From Paenibacillus sp. Marseille-Q4541 (GTDB lineage Bacteria > Bacillota > Bacilli > Paenibacillales > Paenibacillaceae), in NCBI RefSeq assembly GCF_018310695.1, contig NZ_JAGXCY010000038.1:1-42248 (forward strand): a DNA stretch of 42,248 nt, written 5' to 3'. The translations under genes and the position numbers were made by a program. This document shows positions 9,361 through 17,349 of the stretch, piece after piece. The number at the start of each line of letters is the position of its first letter. Position 1 is the stretch's first letter. Below the pieces are notes generated by a model. The model made no database searches. It saw nothing but the letters and a program-made list of their open reading frames with translations, and was not told the DNA's origin.

Positions 9361-9369
9361 TGCTATAAT
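9361..9369 (+). promoter_or_regulatory. Extended -10 promoter for the MazG-like gene
   Basis: TGCTATAAT is an extended -10 (TGn plus a perfect TATAAT), with a transcription start predicted near 9376. It favours the ATG at 9404 over the in-frame ATG at 9344, which would lie upstream of the transcript. Confidence 0.55.
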
Positions 9370-9403
9370 GGAGAATAAAGCTTTTCACAGGAGTGTGACG
9401 ATC

Positions 9404-9712
9404 ATGAGCATGCCAAAAGAACTTGATGTAGCTAAACGCGCGAAAGTAATTGAATGGCTAAAAACTGAAATGCTGGATCAAGTGTCACGTTTGTTTAAAG
9501 CGCTTTGGGAAGGAAGTACAGCGCGAATTAGCGATAGTCTTGCCAGTCTCATCATGAGCAGTTACATCCTGGGACGAAGACTCGGGATCTCATTTAAAGA
9601 TATGGATGATCTGCTCATCGATAAGTTGAAAAAGCACAGGCAGGAAGGTCACCAGCTGGAAGACTGGTATCAAGATATTTCCGCTCTCGAAGATCATATG
9701 CGTAAGAGGTGA
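9404..9712 (+). CDS. MazG-like family protein
   Basis: Soluble, helical 102-residue protein. The pattern of an all-alpha segment followed by ISDSLASLIMSSYILGRRLG matches what I recall of the Firmicutes MazG-like family (PF12643), distant relatives of nucleotide pyrophosphohydrolases. I cannot point to a full set of catalytic acidic residues, so enzymatic activity is not claimed. The start at 9404 is chosen for AGGAG at 9389-9393 and for the extended -10 promoter just upstream. The end touches the start region of the DUF2232 gene. Confidence 0.75.
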   Translation: MSMPKELDVAKRAKVIEWLKTEMLDQVSRLFKALWEGSTARISDSLASLIMSSYILGRRLGISFKDMDDLLIDKLKKHRQEGHQLEDWYQDISALEDHMRKR

Positions 9713-9717
9713 AACCA

Positions 9718-10638
9718 TTGAAATTTCGCTGGTCAACAGCAGTATGGAGTTTAATTTATCTCCTTCTTTTATTATCTTTACTGACTCCGCCGCTGACAGC
9801 AGTTAGTGTATTTTTAATTATTTTGCCTGGAGTAATTCTGTATAGCTCACTAAGTTTAAAAGCTTTCTGCTGGCACATTGTTCCTGTGGCTCTGATTGCT
9901 TTTATTGTAGAGCCTGTTTATTTGTTGTTATCCATCTTTTTTTTGATACCAGCGATTGTGATGGGACATTTCTACAAAAAGCAAAAACCAGCATTGAATA
10001 CGCTTATGGCGGGTACAGGTACGATTCTTGCCGAGTTTTTATTGCTGCTCCTCATTAGTACAACCATTTTCCAATTTGATTTTCAATCTTATATTCATGA
10101 TGTAGTATCTTTCACGCTCACTCCCGTGACAGAGGCTGGCGGTAACAATGCGCTCACCAACGGTCTTGTGATGGATGAAAAAATGGCAGAAATGATCAAA
10201 ACCACTACAGTGCAAATGATTCCGTTTGCCCTGATTGTTACTTCGTTTATTATGGCGTCTATAACGCATGCCATCGCTCGTCCTACGTTAAGCCGATTAG
10301 GTGTACGTGTACCTAGGCTGAAGCCTTTACGGGAATGGAGATTGCCAAAATCTTTGATTTGGTATTACTTTATAGGTGTTATTCTACAATTGGTTGCGGC
10401 TGGCTCAGATTCTAGCTTTATGACGATGATTGCACTTAATTTCGTTCCGCTAATTAATTTTTGTTTCATGATTCAAGCCGTCGGTTTCTTCTTCTATGCC
10501 GCACATGCAAAAAAATGGCATCCTATAATGCCTTACCTGCTTGCAGTTGCGACGGTTCTGATCGGACCTATGCGGATTATCGGAATTATTGACCTTGCTT
10601 TCCCGCTTCGTGAAGCCATTTCGAGACCAAAACGATAG
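9718..10638 (+). CDS. yybS: DUF2232 (YybS-type) membrane protein
   Basis: Integral membrane protein of about 306 residues with seven to eight hydrophobic segments, matching the YybS/DUF2232 family found directly upstream of gdpP in Bacillales. Its function is unknown; it looks like a small-molecule or ECF-like membrane component. The start is put at TTG 9718 because AAGAGGTGA at 9704-9712 is an excellent Shine-Dalgarno at the right distance. A GTG at 9709 in the same frame would add three residues but would overlap its own ribosome site. gdpP follows after 11 bases. Confidence 0.85.
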   Translation: MKFRWSTAVWSLIYLLLLLSLLTPPLTAVSVFLIILPGVILYSSLSLKAFCWHIVPVALIAFIVEPVYLLLSIFFLIPAIVMGHFYKKQKPALNTLMAGTGTILAEFLLLLLISTTIFQFDFQSYIHDVVSFTLTPVTEAGGNNALTNGLVMDEKMAEMIKTTTVQMIPFALIVTSFIMASITHAIARPTLSRLGVRVPRLKPLREWRLPKSLIWYYFIGVILQLVAAGSDSSFMTMIALNFVPLINFCFMIQAVGFFFYAAHAKKWHPIMPYLLAVATVLIGPMRIIGIIDLAFPLREAISRPKR

Positions 10639-10649
10639 GATGAATTTTA

Positions 10650-12641
10650 ATGCCTAAATTTCTGTTAAAACGCTGGCACGGATACCAGACCGTATGGGCG
10701 TTTGCCTTATTGCTTATTCTGGATGCATTTCTTGTTGCATATAATTGGCCTCTCGGTCTTGTTTGTCTTGTACTCGTGGCGATTCTTGGTTTTGTGATGG
10801 TGAAAGCCGAGCTTGATTTTAGAAGAGAACTGAATCAATATATTGGAGGTCTTAATCTCCGCATTAAAAGGGTCGAAGGAGAAGTCGTCAGCAGTTTGCC
10901 GCTAGGTATTGTACTTTATAGTGAAGATCGGTCCATTGAGTGGAATAACCGTTTTGTCTCCCGTATGTTTGGGGAGAAAACGCTGATCGGCAATGATTTG
11001 ATGACACTTTTTCCACAGCTCCCTTTTAAAGTGAAAGATAAGAAAGACCATCATAAGGAACATCACCAGGATATTCAGTTCGAGTATCGAATGAATGAAC
11101 AAGTATATGACCTAAGACATTTTCCTGAAGAGAGACTGATCTATATATATGAATCAACGGAGCTTGCAACTCTCCGGGATAAATACGAGAAAGAAAAGAT
11201 AGCGCTTGGCATTATCATGCTGGACAATCTGGATGAAGCTTCACAAGGGATGGATGACCAGCAGCGAACGGCTTTAACTGCTCGGGCAGCAAGCGAAATT
11301 ACATCTTGGGCAAAAGATTTTAATATCTATTTGAGACGGTTATCTTCGGAACGTTATCTGATGATACTGAATCACAATTCTTTGCAGGATTTGGAGATGA
11401 GCCGATTTGTCATTCTAGATGATATTCGCGAGATGACGGCTGACTTAAAGGTACCGATGACGCTCAGTATAGGTCTTGCTTACGGTTCGGACAGTATACG
11501 TGAACTTGGAGAACTTGCTCAGTCCAGTCTTGATATGGCATTGGGACGTGGTGGGGATCAAGCAGCGGTCAAAGCAGGTCAGCGTCTTTCTTTTTATGGC
11601 GGTAAGACGAACGCCGTGGAGAAGAGAACGCGTGTCAGAGCAAGAGTCATCGCTCATGCGCTGCGTGATCTCATGCAAGAAAGCGATCAAGTCTTTATTA
11701 TGGGGCACAAAATACCAGATATGGATGCGATCGGCGCTTCCATTGGCATATGGAAAGCTGCTAATCTATATCATGTGGAGTCTTACATTGTGCTGGATGC
11801 ATCGAATCCATCCATTGAACGATTAATGGAACAGGTGTATAAGGACGATAGAATGTGTGCCTCCTTTATTACACCGGAAGAAGCACAGCAGATGATGACC
11901 GAGCACAGTTTGCTTGTCGTGGTGGATACTCACAAGGCATCGATGACAATCGAACCTAAACTTGTGCAGGCTGCTTCTCGTGTGGTGGTTGTTGATCATC
12001 ACCGTAGAGGCGAAGAATTTATCAATGACGCAGTGCTGATCTATTTGGAGCCTTATGCCTCCTCAGCAGCAGAACTCGTCACCGAACTACTGCAATATAT
12101 TCATGATAAATTGCAGCTTACACCTCTTGAAGCAACTGCGCTTTTGGCCGGAATCACGGTCGATACCAAACATTTTGCCATGCATACGGGATCAAGAACG
12201 TTCGAAGCAGCCGGCTACTTGAGGCGGAATGGTGCAGATTCCATTCTGGTGCAACGTTTGCTCAAAGAGGATCTTCAGGAATATATTGCGAAAGCAGAAA
12301 TCATAAAACATGCTAAAATGATACATGGGCATATTGCTGTTGCAGTGACGGAAGAAGGACAAATTATTCCGCAACTGTTAATTGCACAGGTCGCAGATTC
12401 ATTGCTTAATATGACCGATGTCGTTGCTTCATTTGTTGTTAGTGAACGTCCTGATGGTGTAATTGGCATCAGTGCCCGTTCTCTTGGTAAAATGAATGTT
12501 CAAGTCGTTATGGAACGGCTTGGGGGCGGTGGGCATTTAACGAATGCAGCTGTTCAGCTAGACATGCCAATTGGGGAAGCAGAAGCACGTTTGTTAGAAG
12601 TATTGGCTGAAATCGAGAAGGAAGAGGGGTTGTTCGAATGA
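10650..12641 (+). CDS. gdpP: Cyclic-di-AMP phosphodiesterase GdpP
   Basis: Membrane-bound DHH-DHHA1 phosphodiesterase that hydrolyses c-di-AMP to pApA, controlling potassium and osmotic homeostasis and cell-wall stress. Domain order: two membrane helices (about 14-52), PAS-like domain (about 80-170), degenerate GGDEF (about 183-316), DHH (about 345-510) and DHHA1 with GGGGH at 625-629. Metal ligands are visible: His353, Asp357, Asp359, Asp426, His450 in DHH, Asp505. At 663 residues it is full length. It overlaps rplI by four bases (ATGA), so L9 translation is coupled to it, as in many Firmicutes. Confidence 0.95.
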   Translation: MPKFLLKRWHGYQTVWAFALLLILDAFLVAYNWPLGLVCLVLVAILGFVMVKAELDFRRELNQYIGGLNLRIKRVEGEVVSSLPLGIVLYSEDRSIEWNNRFVSRMFGEKTLIGNDLMTLFPQLPFKVKDKKDHHKEHHQDIQFEYRMNEQVYDLRHFPEERLIYIYESTELATLRDKYEKEKIALGIIMLDNLDEASQGMDDQQRTALTARAASEITSWAKDFNIYLRRLSSERYLMILNHNSLQDLEMSRFVILDDIREMTADLKVPMTLSIGLAYGSDSIRELGELAQSSLDMALGRGGDQAAVKAGQRLSFYGGKTNAVEKRTRVRARVIAHALRDLMQESDQVFIMGHKIPDMDAIGASIGIWKAANLYHVESYIVLDASNPSIERLMEQVYKDDRMCASFITPEEAQQMMTEHSLLVVVDTHKASMTIEPKLVQAASRVVVVDHHRRGEEFINDAVLIYLEPYASSAAELVTELLQYIHDKLQLTPLEATALLAGITVDTKHFAMHTGSRTFEAAGYLRRNGADSILVQRLLKEDLQEYIAKAEIIKHAKMIHGHIAVAVTEEGQIIPQLLIAQVADSLLNMTDVVASFVVSERPDGVIGISARSLGKMNVQVVMERLGGGGHLTNAAVQLDMPIGEAEARLLEVLAEIEKEEGLFE

Positions 12642-13081
12642 AAGTCATTTTTATAAAAGATGTAAAAGGTCAAGGGAAAAAAGGTCAAGTTAAAGAGGTG
12701 TCTGAAGGATACGCAGCAAACTTTTTGCTTCCAAGAGGTCTTGCACGCTCTGCAACTGATGGAAACATGAAGACCTTGGAAAACCAGAATGCGGCTGAAG
12801 AGAAACGCAAACAGGAAGAGAAAGATGAAGCAATAGCACTTGGTAAGAAGCTAGAATCTTTAACGGTGGAATTGAAAGCAAAAGCTGGCGAGGGTGGCAA
12901 ATTGTTTGGTGCGATTACAAGCAAGCAGATTGCAGAAGCACTCGCAGCACGAGGACATAAGATCGATAAACGGAAAATCGAGCTAGATGAACCGATTCGC
13001 AATCTGGGGGTTACACAGATGAGTGTTAAACTCCATCCAGAAGTTAAAGCTACGCTCAAGGTCCAAGTGACGGAGGAATAA
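12638..13081 (+). CDS. rplI: 50S ribosomal protein L9
   Basis: 147-residue large-subunit protein that binds 23S rRNA. It shows the N-terminal L9 signature (GKKGQVKEVSEGYAANFLLP), the long connecting helix rich in Glu and Lys (about 45-75), and the C-terminal globular domain. The start overlaps the gdpP stop as ATGA. dnaC follows after one base, and the dnaC ribosome site GGAGGA lies inside the end of this gene. Confidence 0.97.
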   Translation: MKVIFIKDVKGQGKKGQVKEVSEGYAANFLLPRGLARSATDGNMKTLENQNAAEEKRKQEEKDEAIALGKKLESLTVELKAKAGEGGKLFGAITSKQIAEALAARGHKIDKRKIELDEPIRNLGVTQMSVKLHPEVKATLKVQVTEE

Positions 13082-13082
13082 G

Positions 13083-14444
13083 ATGGGCGGCGAGATTTAT
13101 TTCGACCGGGTTCCACCGCAAAACCTTGAAGCAGAGCAGGCCGTTTTAGGTGCTATTTTATTACAAGCAGAGGCTTTGATTACCGCTATGGAGCGGGTAT
13201 CAACGGAAGATTTCTATGACAAGCCGCATCAATTAATCTATGAATCCATGATTCAGCTTAGTGAAGATAACCAGCCGATTGACCTTATTACCCTCACATC
13301 GCTTATGCAGGATAAAGGGCAACTTGAGGATATTGGCGGAGTCAGTTACCTCGCTAAACTTGCTCAAGCTGTTCCAACGGCCGCTAATGTGGATTATTAC
13401 GCACAGATTATTGAAGAAAAATCGATGCTCCGCAGACTCATTCGCACCGCTACAACGATTGTGAGTGAAGGTTATGCTGGCGGAGAAGATGTATCAGGAA
13501 TGCTTAGTGATGCTGAGCGAAAAATCCTTGAGATTTCTAATCGCCGTTCCAGTAGTGGATTTATCGCTATCAGAGATGTGCTCATGGAAGTGTTTGATAA
13601 AGTAGAGACCCTTTATCAAAATAAAGGGAATACGACGGGAATTCCATCCGGCTTTGTGGATTTGGACAAAATGACGAGCGGATTTCAGCGGAATGACCTC
13701 ATCATCGTAGCTGCCCGTCCTTCTGTAGGGAAAACCGCGTTTGCCCTTAACATTGCACAGAATGTAGCAGTAAGAGCGAGTGAGACAGTAGCCATCTTTA
13801 GTTTGGAGATGTCAGCGGCTCAGCTGGTACAACGTATGATTTGTGCGGAAGCAAATCTTGATGCGAATGTTATGCGTAACGGGGAGTTTAAGGGTGACGA
13901 GGATTGGTCCAAGCTGACGATGGGGATTGCTGCTTTGTCTGAAGCAGAAATCTACATTGATGATACTCCGGGGATCACGGTAGCCGATATTCGGGCTAAA
14001 TGTCGCCGTCTGAAAAAAGAAAAAGGACTAGGTATGATTGTGATCGATTACCTCCAGCTCATTCAGGGCCGCGGTAAGAGCGGCGAGAACCGTCAGCAGG
14101 AAGTATCTGAAATCTCTCGTACACTGAAGCAAATTGCTCGTGAGCTCGACGTTCCTGTCATTGCCCTCTCTCAGCTTAGCCGTGGCGTTGAGCAACGGCA
14201 GGACAAACGTCCAATGATGAGTGACCTTCGGGAATCGGGTTCCATCGAGCAAGATGCCGATATTGTCGCTTTCTTATACCGTGATGATTACTACAATCAG
14301 GAAACGGAGAAAAAGAATATTATCGAAATCATTATTGCAAAACAGCGTAATGGTCCAGTAGGAACGGTCGAGCTTGTATTCTTAAAGAACTTCAACAAGT
14401 TCGTCAATTACGAACGAGTCCATTCCGATGCTTTTGCTGGATAA
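13083..14444 (+). CDS. dnaC: Replicative DNA helicase (DnaB family)
   Basis: Hexameric 5'-3' helicase that unwinds DNA at the fork; called DnaC in Bacillus and DnaB elsewhere. The N-terminal DnaB_N domain is at about 10-110, with a linker and then the RecA-like ATPase with Walker A ARPSVGKT at 211-218, Walker B in MIVIDYLQL, and the arginine-finger region near the C-terminus. 453 residues is normal, and no intein is present. Tight spacing behind rplI and a terminator about 45 bases downstream close this transcription unit. Confidence 0.97.
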   Translation: MGGEIYFDRVPPQNLEAEQAVLGAILLQAEALITAMERVSTEDFYDKPHQLIYESMIQLSEDNQPIDLITLTSLMQDKGQLEDIGGVSYLAKLAQAVPTAANVDYYAQIIEEKSMLRRLIRTATTIVSEGYAGGEDVSGMLSDAERKILEISNRRSSSGFIAIRDVLMEVFDKVETLYQNKGNTTGIPSGFVDLDKMTSGFQRNDLIIVAARPSVGKTAFALNIAQNVAVRASETVAIFSLEMSAAQLVQRMICAEANLDANVMRNGEFKGDEDWSKLTMGIAALSEAEIYIDDTPGITVADIRAKCRRLKKEKGLGMIVIDYLQLIQGRGKSGENRQQEVSEISRTLKQIARELDVPVIALSQLSRGVEQRQDKRPMMSDLRESGSIEQDADIVAFLYRDDYYNQETEKKNIIEIIIAKQRNGPVGTVELVFLKNFNKFVNYERVHSDAFAG

Positions 14445-14488
14445 TGATCCTGAACTTATGATTCATTCTTTCGTATATTGAAAATAAG

Positions 14489-14536
14489 AGATCCACTGCT
14501 ATGTGCCATTCAGCACTTGACAGTGGATCTTTTTTG
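14489..14536 (+). terminator. Intrinsic terminator after dnaC
   Basis: AGATCCACTG at 14489-14498 pairs perfectly with CAGTGGATCT at 14521-14530, followed by TTTTT. Strong terminator for the gdpP-rplI-dnaC unit. Confidence 0.9.
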
Positions 14537-14551
14537 GTAGTAACTTCATCT

Positions 14552-14595
14552 ATTTCCGAACAATCGATATATGTAGTAAATAATTGTTCGCTTTT
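14552..14595 (+). promoter_or_regulatory. Inverted pair of PurR boxes before purA
   Basis: ATTTCCGAACAAT at 14552-14564 fits the Bacillus PurBox consensus AWWWCCGAACWWT exactly. ATTGTTCGCTTTT at 14583-14595 is an inverted copy with one core mismatch. The 18-base gap is close to the 16-17 bases typical of PurR control sites. Both lie directly upstream of the -35, as in Bacillus pur operons, so repression by PurR and relief by PRPP are likely. Confidence 0.75.
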
Positions 14596-14599
14596 AAAT

Positions 14600-14628
14600 T
14601 TGACTTTGCTATAGGGGACTGGTAAACT
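14600..14628 (+). promoter_or_regulatory. purA promoter
   Basis: TTGACT, 17 bases, TAAACT: a sigma-A type promoter located just after the PurR boxes. Its transcription start would be near 14635. Confidence 0.6.
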
Positions 14629-14852
14629 TGAATTGCTGCTTTGAGTGGCAAACCTTACAGATGCAGTCATGTCTACAAGATATGTACGAATGAGGTAGGG
14701 CTTTTTTTGCTGTAGTAAGTGGCGGGCCAGATTAAATGAAGGTCTAAGCTATTTCGTTTTGTATGAATGACGTAAACTGCGCAGATATTAAAGACAAAAT
14801 GACAACATGAACATAATAAAATGCATGTAATTACACTTACGGGGGAATGAAT

Positions 14853-16139
14853 ATGTCAACAGTAGTCGTTGTGGGAACACAATGGGGAGACGAAGGCAAA
14901 GGCAAAATTACGGATTATCTGGCGGAAAGTGCCGATGTAGTGGCTCGCTACCAGGGAGGTAATAATGCAGGTCATACGATCCTGATTGACGATAAGAAAT
15001 ATAAGCTAAGCTTGATTCCATCCGGCGTTTTCTATGAAGATAAAAAATGTGTCATCGGGAACGGTATGGTTGTAAACCCGGAGGCTCTTATTCAAGAGAT
15101 TACTTATATTCACGATAACGGCTTCTCCACGAAAAATCTCGTTATTAGTGATCGTGCGCATGTCATTATGCCATATCACATGGTACTGGATGCACTTGAA
15201 GAAGATCGTAAAGGACCGAACAAGATCGGTACGACGCGTAAAGGGATTGGTCCTGCTTACATGGACAAAGTGGCACGTAACGGAATCCGAATTGCTGATC
15301 TGATGGATGCAGAGGAGTTCGAACTGAAGCTTCGTCATATGGTGAAGGAAAAGAACCAAGTAATTGAGCAAGTATACGGCGCTGAGCCGCTTGATGTAGA
15401 AGAAATTCTGAAGCAATACCTAGAGTATGCAGAATTTGTACGTCCATATGTAACAGATACGTCTGTTGTCCTTAACAATGCAATTGATGAGGATCAAAAG
15501 GTATTGTTCGAAGGTGCACAAGGTGTAATGCTTGATATCGACCAAGGTACTTACCCGTATGTAACCTCTTCTAACCCATCTGCTGGTGGGGTATGTATCG
15601 GTTCCGGCGTTGGACCATCCAAGATCAATGAAGTAATTGGTGTAGCAAAATCCTACACAACACGTGTTGGAGATGGACCTTTCCCAACTGAACTCAACAA
15701 TGAAGTTGGCGATTATATCCGTGAAAAAGGTCATGAGTATGGTACCGTTACTGGACGCGCACGTCGTGTAGGCTGGTTTGACAGTGTTGTCGTACGCCAT
15801 GCACGCCGCGTCAGCGGAATTACAGGTTTATCCCTGAATTCCCTGGATGTACTTACGGGTCTAGACACCGTGAAAATCTGCGTGGGATACAAATACCGCG
15901 GAGAATTCATTACTCATTATCCAGCAAGCCTGAAAATGCTGGCTGAATGTGAAGCGGTATATGAAGAGATGCCAGGTTGGAGCGAGGATATTACCTCAGC
16001 TAAGAAGCTGGAAGACCTTCCAGAAACGACACGTAATTACGTGCAACGTGTGTCCGAACTGACAGGAATCCCAATTGCGATCTTCTCTGTAGGTCGTAAC
16101 CGTGAGCAAACAAATCAAGTTCTGCCGATCTACGTTTAA
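14853..16139 (+). CDS. purA: Adenylosuccinate synthetase
   Basis: GTP-dependent enzyme joining IMP and aspartate to adenylosuccinate, the first committed step to AMP. The glycine-rich phosphate loop WGDEGKGK is at 11-18, with catalytic Asp13 and the following NNAGHTI segment containing the catalytic His. 428 residues is the usual length. The ATG at 14853 is preferred to the in-frame ATG at 14847 because the ribosome site GGGGG (14841-14845) is too close to the latter, and homologues begin M-S-x-VVVVG. It is transcribed alone from a PurR-controlled promoter, with tandem hairpins after it. Confidence 0.96.
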   Translation: MSTVVVVGTQWGDEGKGKITDYLAESADVVARYQGGNNAGHTILIDDKKYKLSLIPSGVFYEDKKCVIGNGMVVNPEALIQEITYIHDNGFSTKNLVISDRAHVIMPYHMVLDALEEDRKGPNKIGTTRKGIGPAYMDKVARNGIRIADLMDAEEFELKLRHMVKEKNQVIEQVYGAEPLDVEEILKQYLEYAEFVRPYVTDTSVVLNNAIDEDQKVLFEGAQGVMLDIDQGTYPYVTSSNPSAGGVCIGSGVGPSKINEVIGVAKSYTTRVGDGPFPTELNNEVGDYIREKGHEYGTVTGRARRVGWFDSVVVRHARRVSGITGLSLNSLDVLTGLDTVKICVGYKYRGEFITHYPASLKMLAECEAVYEEMPGWSEDITSAKKLEDLPETTRNYVQRVSELTGIPIAIFSVGRNREQTNQVLPIYV

Positions 16140-16157
16140 TATAGAACGAATATACTC

Positions 16158-16256
16158 AAGACAATCCGTTATGCCTAAGTAAGGCAAGCGGATTGTCTTC
16201 ATCGAAGCCCTTGTCTTCCCTTACCCTTGTGGTATAGGGGGATGGGGGCTTTTTTG
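16158..16256 (+). terminator. Tandem hairpins / terminator after purA
   Basis: First hairpin: AAGACAATCCG (16158-16168) with CGGATTGTCTT (16189-16199) and an inner GCCT/AGGC pair, without a U-run. Second: AAGCCC (16205-16210) with GGGCTT (16246-16251) enclosing C-rich and G-rich arms, followed by TTTTT. The second is a standard terminator. It also shows that an open frame starting at 16227 cannot be the real start of the next gene. Confidence 0.8.
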
Positions 16257-16406
16257 TGTTATAGGCATTTCTCTCTATTAAAAATAAAAAAGAAGGATAG
16301 AATTCAGCCAGATGCGTCAATACTGATCTTATACACTTCGATGAACTCTATCTTTCTCGAGGAGAGGATAAAGGGAAGTGGATCAATTCGTAGGAGGCAT
16401 CCAACA

Positions 16407-17117
16407 ATGAAGTGGTTCAAATGGTGTGGACAATTGCTATTAACGGTAATGCTGGTAAGTACACTTACTCTGCTGACAACAGGACTTATTGTGCAATCTT
16501 ATGTAAATTCCCTGCTAGCCAGTTTTAATATTGCATGGGAAGGACAGCCAACAGGCTTGTCTTCCATTTTTCAAGGGGCTTTAGGGATGAATGCAGGCAA
16601 GACAGGCGGAAGTGCAGGAAAAGAGACTGAGACAGCTGGGGACAGCACATCAACTTCAACAGGCCAGAAGGGCAGTCCTTCTACTGATACTAGTAAAAAT
16701 AAAGATGCTTCAGAATCAGATGCCAGCGGAATTTCGAAAGAAGATCCGGCAAATACCGGAACCAAAGATGATAAAGATCAGGGGAGCGACACCTCCTCTA
16801 CAAATAATGGAAGCACGAGCACGGTGGATGATACAACGGCAGACAGCAATGAAGGCGGAGTGGTTACAGATGATTCTGTCATCATGTCTCCTGATGAGAT
16901 GGCTGACTATAAGGATACAATTCCGAATAAAGAGAAGACCGAAGTATTCGATCTGTTGATGAACAAAATCCCAACAGATGAAATGCAGATGATCTCAAAT
17001 ACGATGGAAGATGGGATTACAGAACAGGAACTGCAGGATATGGAACAGGTGATAGCCAAATATCTTACCGAAGATGAATACAAACAGCTGATGGCAATTT
17101 TGACGCCAGAGCAATAA
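16407..17117 (+). CDS. Hypothetical membrane-anchored protein with Ser/Thr/Asp linker
   Basis: Not assigned to a family. The 236-residue product begins with one hydrophobic segment (about residues 8-30), then has a long low-complexity stretch rich in Ser, Thr, Gly, Asp and Lys (about 65-155), and ends in a compact acidic helical region (about 165-236). The topology fits a protein anchored in the membrane with a flexible extracytoplasmic spacer. The start is set at 16407, where AGGAGG (16392-16397) sits nine bases upstream. The frame is open back to 16227 but that part overlaps the purA terminator. It lies between purA and a wall hydrolase and has its own terminator. Confidence 0.75.
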   Translation: MKWFKWCGQLLLTVMLVSTLTLLTTGLIVQSYVNSLLASFNIAWEGQPTGLSSIFQGALGMNAGKTGGSAGKETETAGDSTSTSTGQKGSPSTDTSKNKDASESDASGISKEDPANTGTKDDKDQGSDTSSTNNGSTSTVDDTTADSNEGGVVTDDSVIMSPDEMADYKDTIPNKEKTEVFDLLMNKIPTDEMQMISNTMEDGITEQELQDMEQVIAKYLTEDEYKQLMAILTPEQ

Positions 17118-17130
17118 AGGAAAGTTCAGG

Positions 17131-17155
17131 AAACCCGCGCTTGTCGCGGGTTTTT
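17131..17155 (+). terminator. Intrinsic terminator after the hypothetical gene
   Basis: AAACCCGCG, short loop, CGCGGGTTT and more Ts. Compact, GC-rich, strong. Confidence 0.92.
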
Positions 17156-17349
17156 GGTATGTTTTCCCGAGTTGCTAGAAGACGAATTCCTGTGGTAGAG
17201 TATACGAGTAACTAAAAGGTTAAAATTTTGACACTTTTACACAAATATGAAGTTAAGCTATGAAATTGAATGAAATGACTCATAAGTATGGCATAGTTAA
17301 CAAATAATACACCGGTAACGATAAGCGTGTAAGGATAAAGGAGAGAATC

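Larger units (their letters stand above)
14445..14852. other. Intergenic region dnaC to purA
   Basis: Holds the dnaC terminator (14489-14536), a pair of PurR boxes (14552-14595), the purA promoter (14600-14628) and a leader of about 220 bases with no recognisable riboswitch. A short T-run at about 14700-14708 lacks a convincing stem before it. No gene seen. Confidence 0.6.

Noticed and set aside
16227..16406. 60-codon N-terminal extension of the hypothetical gene at 16407.
   Set aside because: It overlaps the purA terminator; the AGGAGG before 16407 and the hydrophobic segment just after it mark the real start.
17160..17349. WalR binding site or c-di-AMP (ydaO) riboswitch before the M23 gene.
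   Set aside because: I looked for paired TGTWAH motifs five bases apart and for ydaO landmarks and found neither in convincing form.
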